23,261 bases of DNA, taken from CAZPAH01 sp964584495. Its GTDB lineage: Bacteria > Krumholzibacteriota > Krumholzibacteriia > Krumholzibacteriales > Krumholzibacteriaceae. The notes below the pieces were generated by a model. It saw only the letters and a program-made list of their open reading frames with translations. It had not been told where the DNA came from and did not search any database. How positions within the stretch are numbered: the first letter of the stretch is position 1; every line of letters starts with the position of its first letter. Made by a program: the position numbers and the translations under genes. This document shows, piece after piece, positions 21,515-23,261 of the stretch. The DNA is taken from positions 1 to 23,261 of the forward strand of contig CAZPAH010000036.1 of the NCBI GenBank assembly GCA_964584495.1. The letters are read 5' to 3'.

Positions 21515-22909
21515 ATGAATTGTACGGAAATGATCAGGGACTGGATCGAGAGGCACAGGCTCATCCCCCCCGGATCGAGGATACTGGCCGCCGTCTCGGG
21601 CGGTCCGGATTCGATGGCGATGATCACGGCCCTCCACGAGCTCTCGGAAGACCTCGGTTTCACCCTCGCCGCCGCATTTTTCGATCACGGGATCCGTCCG
21701 GAGGCGGAGCGCGAGAGACATCTGGTGGAATCGTACTGCCACGCGAGGAGGCTGACGCTGCTCTCCGGCTCGGGAAACGCGCCCGCCCTGTCGAAAGGTT
21801 CCGGCGGCTCGCTCGAGGAGGCCGCCCGCGAGCTCAGATACGATTTCCTGGAAAGCTCGGCGAAGTCGTGGGATGCGGACTTCGTCGCTCTGGGACATAA
21901 CAGGGACGACCAGGTCGAAACTATCCTGCACCACATCATCAGGGGGACCGGATGGCGCGGGCTGTCCGGCATGCCGGTCAAAAGGGGTATCTTCATAAGG
22001 CCGGTCCTATGCTGCGCCGGACCCGACCTCAAGGCATTTTTACGAAACCGCCGCATCAGGTACGCGATCGACCGCAGCAACCGGGACAACACGCTCCTCA
22101 GAAACCGTATCCGCAACAGGCTTTTGCCCTTTCTTAGGAGGGAGTTCAATCCCTCGATCGACGATTCCCTGCTGAGGATAAGAGAAAATATCCTTGAAGG
22201 GTGGCGCGAGCTGGCCGGATCCGCCCTCGAGACCGTCCCCGGCCGCGAAGGGGACGGCGCGGTAAATATCCCCCTGGAAAAACTCTCCACCCTCTCCGAT
22301 TTCCAGATATATCTTGTGCTCGACGCGGTACTCAAGGAAAGGTTCAACGTGATGCAGGACATAGAGAAAACGCATTTCGACGCGGCGAAAAAGCTGGTCC
22401 GTTCCGGGCGATCGGGTACAAGGATCTCCCTGCCGCACGGAGTGATCCTCTCCCGGGAACAGCTCTGCCTGAGGATCACGAAACGGGAAGCAGGAGGCGG
22501 TGAGAAGAAAAGATATTCCGGAGAAGTGCTTATCCCGGGAGAGGGGGAGTTCCGCCTTCCGCACTGGAACCTTATCGCCGATGTAAGCGTCGAGAAACCC
22601 CCCGGCGAAACCTGTCACGGATCGTTTTCCGAAGGCCTGTTCGCCGGCATCGTATTTCCCTTCAGGGTGAGAACGCGGGAGGCGGGAGACAGGATGACCC
22701 CTTTCGGGATGAAGGGACGGAAAAAAACGAGCGATATACTGATCGACGGCAAAATCCCCCTTCACAGGAGGGACGATCTGCCCGTTTTCGAGGACGGCGG
22801 GGGCATTTTCTGGATTCCGGGGATATGCGCGGACGATCGAACGAGGATTACCCGCTCCACCCGCGCTGCCGTCCGGATAAAGCTCAGGGAACGCGACGAG
22901 AACGGGTGA
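21515..22909 (+). CDS. tilS: tRNA(Ile)-lysidine synthetase
   Basis: A 464-residue enzyme that attaches lysine to C34 of tRNA-Ile(CAU) using ATP, so that it reads AUA instead of AUG. The PP-loop SGGPDS is at 28-33. The N-type ATPase domain continues through FDHGIRPEAERE and ALGHNRDDQVETILHHIIRG. A central tRNA-binding region follows, and a C-terminal TilS domain carries GDRMTPFGMKGRKKTSDILID and RDDLPVF. Length is normal. The start at 21515 has no strong ribosome-binding site; an ATG at 21530 preceded by ACGGAA is an alternative. Directly upstream is a CAU-anticodon tRNA apparently transcribed from the same promoter. Downstream, after a 10-N gap, is hpt, a common tilS neighbour in bacteria, often followed by ftsH. 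Confidence 0.95.
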   Translation: MNCTEMIRDWIERHRLIPPGSRILAAVSGGPDSMAMITALHELSEDLGFTLAAAFFDHGIRPEAERERHLVESYCHARRLTLLSGSGNAPALSKGSGGSLEEAARELRYDFLESSAKSWDADFVALGHNRDDQVETILHHIIRGTGWRGLSGMPVKRGIFIRPVLCCAGPDLKAFLRNRRIRYAIDRSNRDNTLLRNRIRNRLLPFLRREFNPSIDDSLLRIRENILEGWRELAGSALETVPGREGDGAVNIPLEKLSTLSDFQIYLVLDAVLKERFNVMQDIEKTHFDAAKKLVRSGRSGTRISLPHGVILSREQLCLRITKREAGGGEKKRYSGEVLIPGEGEFRLPHWNLIADVSVEKPPGETCHGSFSEGLFAGIVFPFRVRTREAGDRMTPFGMKGRKKTSDILIDGKIPLHRRDDLPVFEDGGGIFWIPGICADDRTRITRSTRAAVRIKLRERDENG

Positions 22910-23002
22910 CGGATATTTTCCGATAAAGAGATAANNNNNNNNNNTCCTTGTCCGAAAGTACAGAAACAGCCTGCTGGGGGATCCCGGATCGGAGGCCGAG
23001 CC
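22910..23002. other. tilS-hpt spacer with 10-N gap (22935-22944) and possible end of another frame
   Basis: Ten undetermined bases interrupt the spacer. After the gap one frame reads LVRKYRNSLLGDPGSEAEPC and stops at 23022-23024, overlapping the hpt start. It could be the tail of a short gene lost in the gap or a chance frame. The hpt ribosome-binding site GGAGG is at 22991-22995. Confidence 0.4.
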
Positions 23003-23261
23003 GTGCGAACAGGTGAATCGCTGAGACTGCCGGAATGCAGGGAACTCATCTCTTCACGGGAAATACAAGATAGGGTAATCGAGCTCGCCGATCAGATATC
23101 CGCCGATTACAGGGAGACCAACCCGGTTCTCATAACCCTGCTCAAGGGGGCTTTCATATTTCTCGCCGACCTCGTCAGGCATCTGACGATTCCTCACGAG
23201 ATCGACTTCATAACGCTTTCCAGCTACCGCGACGGAATGAAGAGAAGCGAAGTCATAGAGG
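23003..23261 (+). CDS. hpt: Hypoxanthine phosphoribosyltransferase, N-terminal part (3' end outside window)
   Basis: The first 86 codons of a purine-salvage enzyme that joins hypoxanthine or guanine to PRPP. The GTG at 23003 is chosen because GGAGG lies 7 nt upstream and the following ELISSREIQDRVIELADQIS matches the N-terminal helix of Hpt (I-x-x-RV-x-ELA). The core LITLLKGAFIFLADLVRHL and the IDFITLSSYRDGMKRS segment leading to the flexible loop are diagnostic. The PRPP-binding motif would come later, beyond the window. The order tilS-hpt is common in bacteria and supports the call. Nothing abnormal is seen in the visible part. Confidence 0.9.
   Translation, partial: MRTGESLRLPECRELISSREIQDRVIELADQISADYRETNPVLITLLKGAFIFLADLVRHLTIPHEIDFITLSSYRDGMKRSEVIE

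Overview
The window reads as a scaffold of a metagenome-assembled, moderately GC-rich Gram-negative-type bacterium. It has an outer-membrane beta-barrel protein, a lipoprotein, secreted proteins and TTGACA/TATAAT-type promoters. Three N-gaps (9260-9359, 18596-18605, 22935-22944) show it is scaffolded from contigs. Gene content (FabL-type enoyl reductase, pyruvoyl arginine decarboxylase, deoxyhypusine-synthase-like protein, secreted M64 peptidase, secreted protein ending in an SSWGDIKNIYR-like tail) would fit an uncultured FCB-group lineage such as Krumholzibacteriota or Eisenbacteria. That placement is an impression from memory, not a demonstrated result.

Layout. 1-1292 (+): 3' part of trxB, then fabL. 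1341-3504 (-): secreted M64-type metallopeptidase and endonuclease III. 3796-4947 (+): short-chain-type acyl-CoA dehydrogenase. 5008-9006 (-): a polyamine cassette read as pdaD, speB, deoxyhypusine-synthase-like gene, followed by comM, from a near-consensus promoter at 9100-9128. 9197-9564 (-): a lysine/alanine repeat, histone-H1-like protein interrupted by a gap inside a 24-bp tandem repeat. 9847-12829 (+): DUF362 ferredoxin-like protein and an NhaC-type antiporter. 12972-13496 (+): secreted protein with an in-frame TGA. 13512-15443 (-): thioredoxin-like domain fused to an outer-membrane barrel. 15535-17311 (+): MATE transporter, a tiny membrane protein whose frame continues through a TGA, and an FmdB-type zinc ribbon. 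17445-21209 (-): ilvC, a lipoprotein, gltX, tRNA-Gln and tRNA-Glu. 21395-23261 (+): tRNA(CAU), tilS and the start of hpt.

The most unusual signal is a pair of unrelated genes (12972-13496 and 16946-17107) in which an in-frame TGA is followed by a sensible continuation of the same protein. In both, exactly 17 nt after the TGA, a perfect 6-bp stem begins whose loop starts 24 nt after the TGA and carries a G in its first two bases. This is the geometry expected of bacterial SECIS elements, so both are candidate selenoprotein genes. TGA is otherwise a normal stop in this window. Selenocysteine machinery is not visible here, so the case is circumstantial.

Other working units: arginine to agmatine to putrescine, feeding a DHS-like NAD-dependent aminobutyltransferase; glutamyl-tRNA synthetase next to tRNA-Gln and tRNA-Glu; and a CAU-anticodon tRNA directly upstream of the lysidine synthetase that modifies tRNA-Ile(CAU). 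The gltX gap carries the same protein segment in two diverged versions, pointing to a join between different gene copies or strains.
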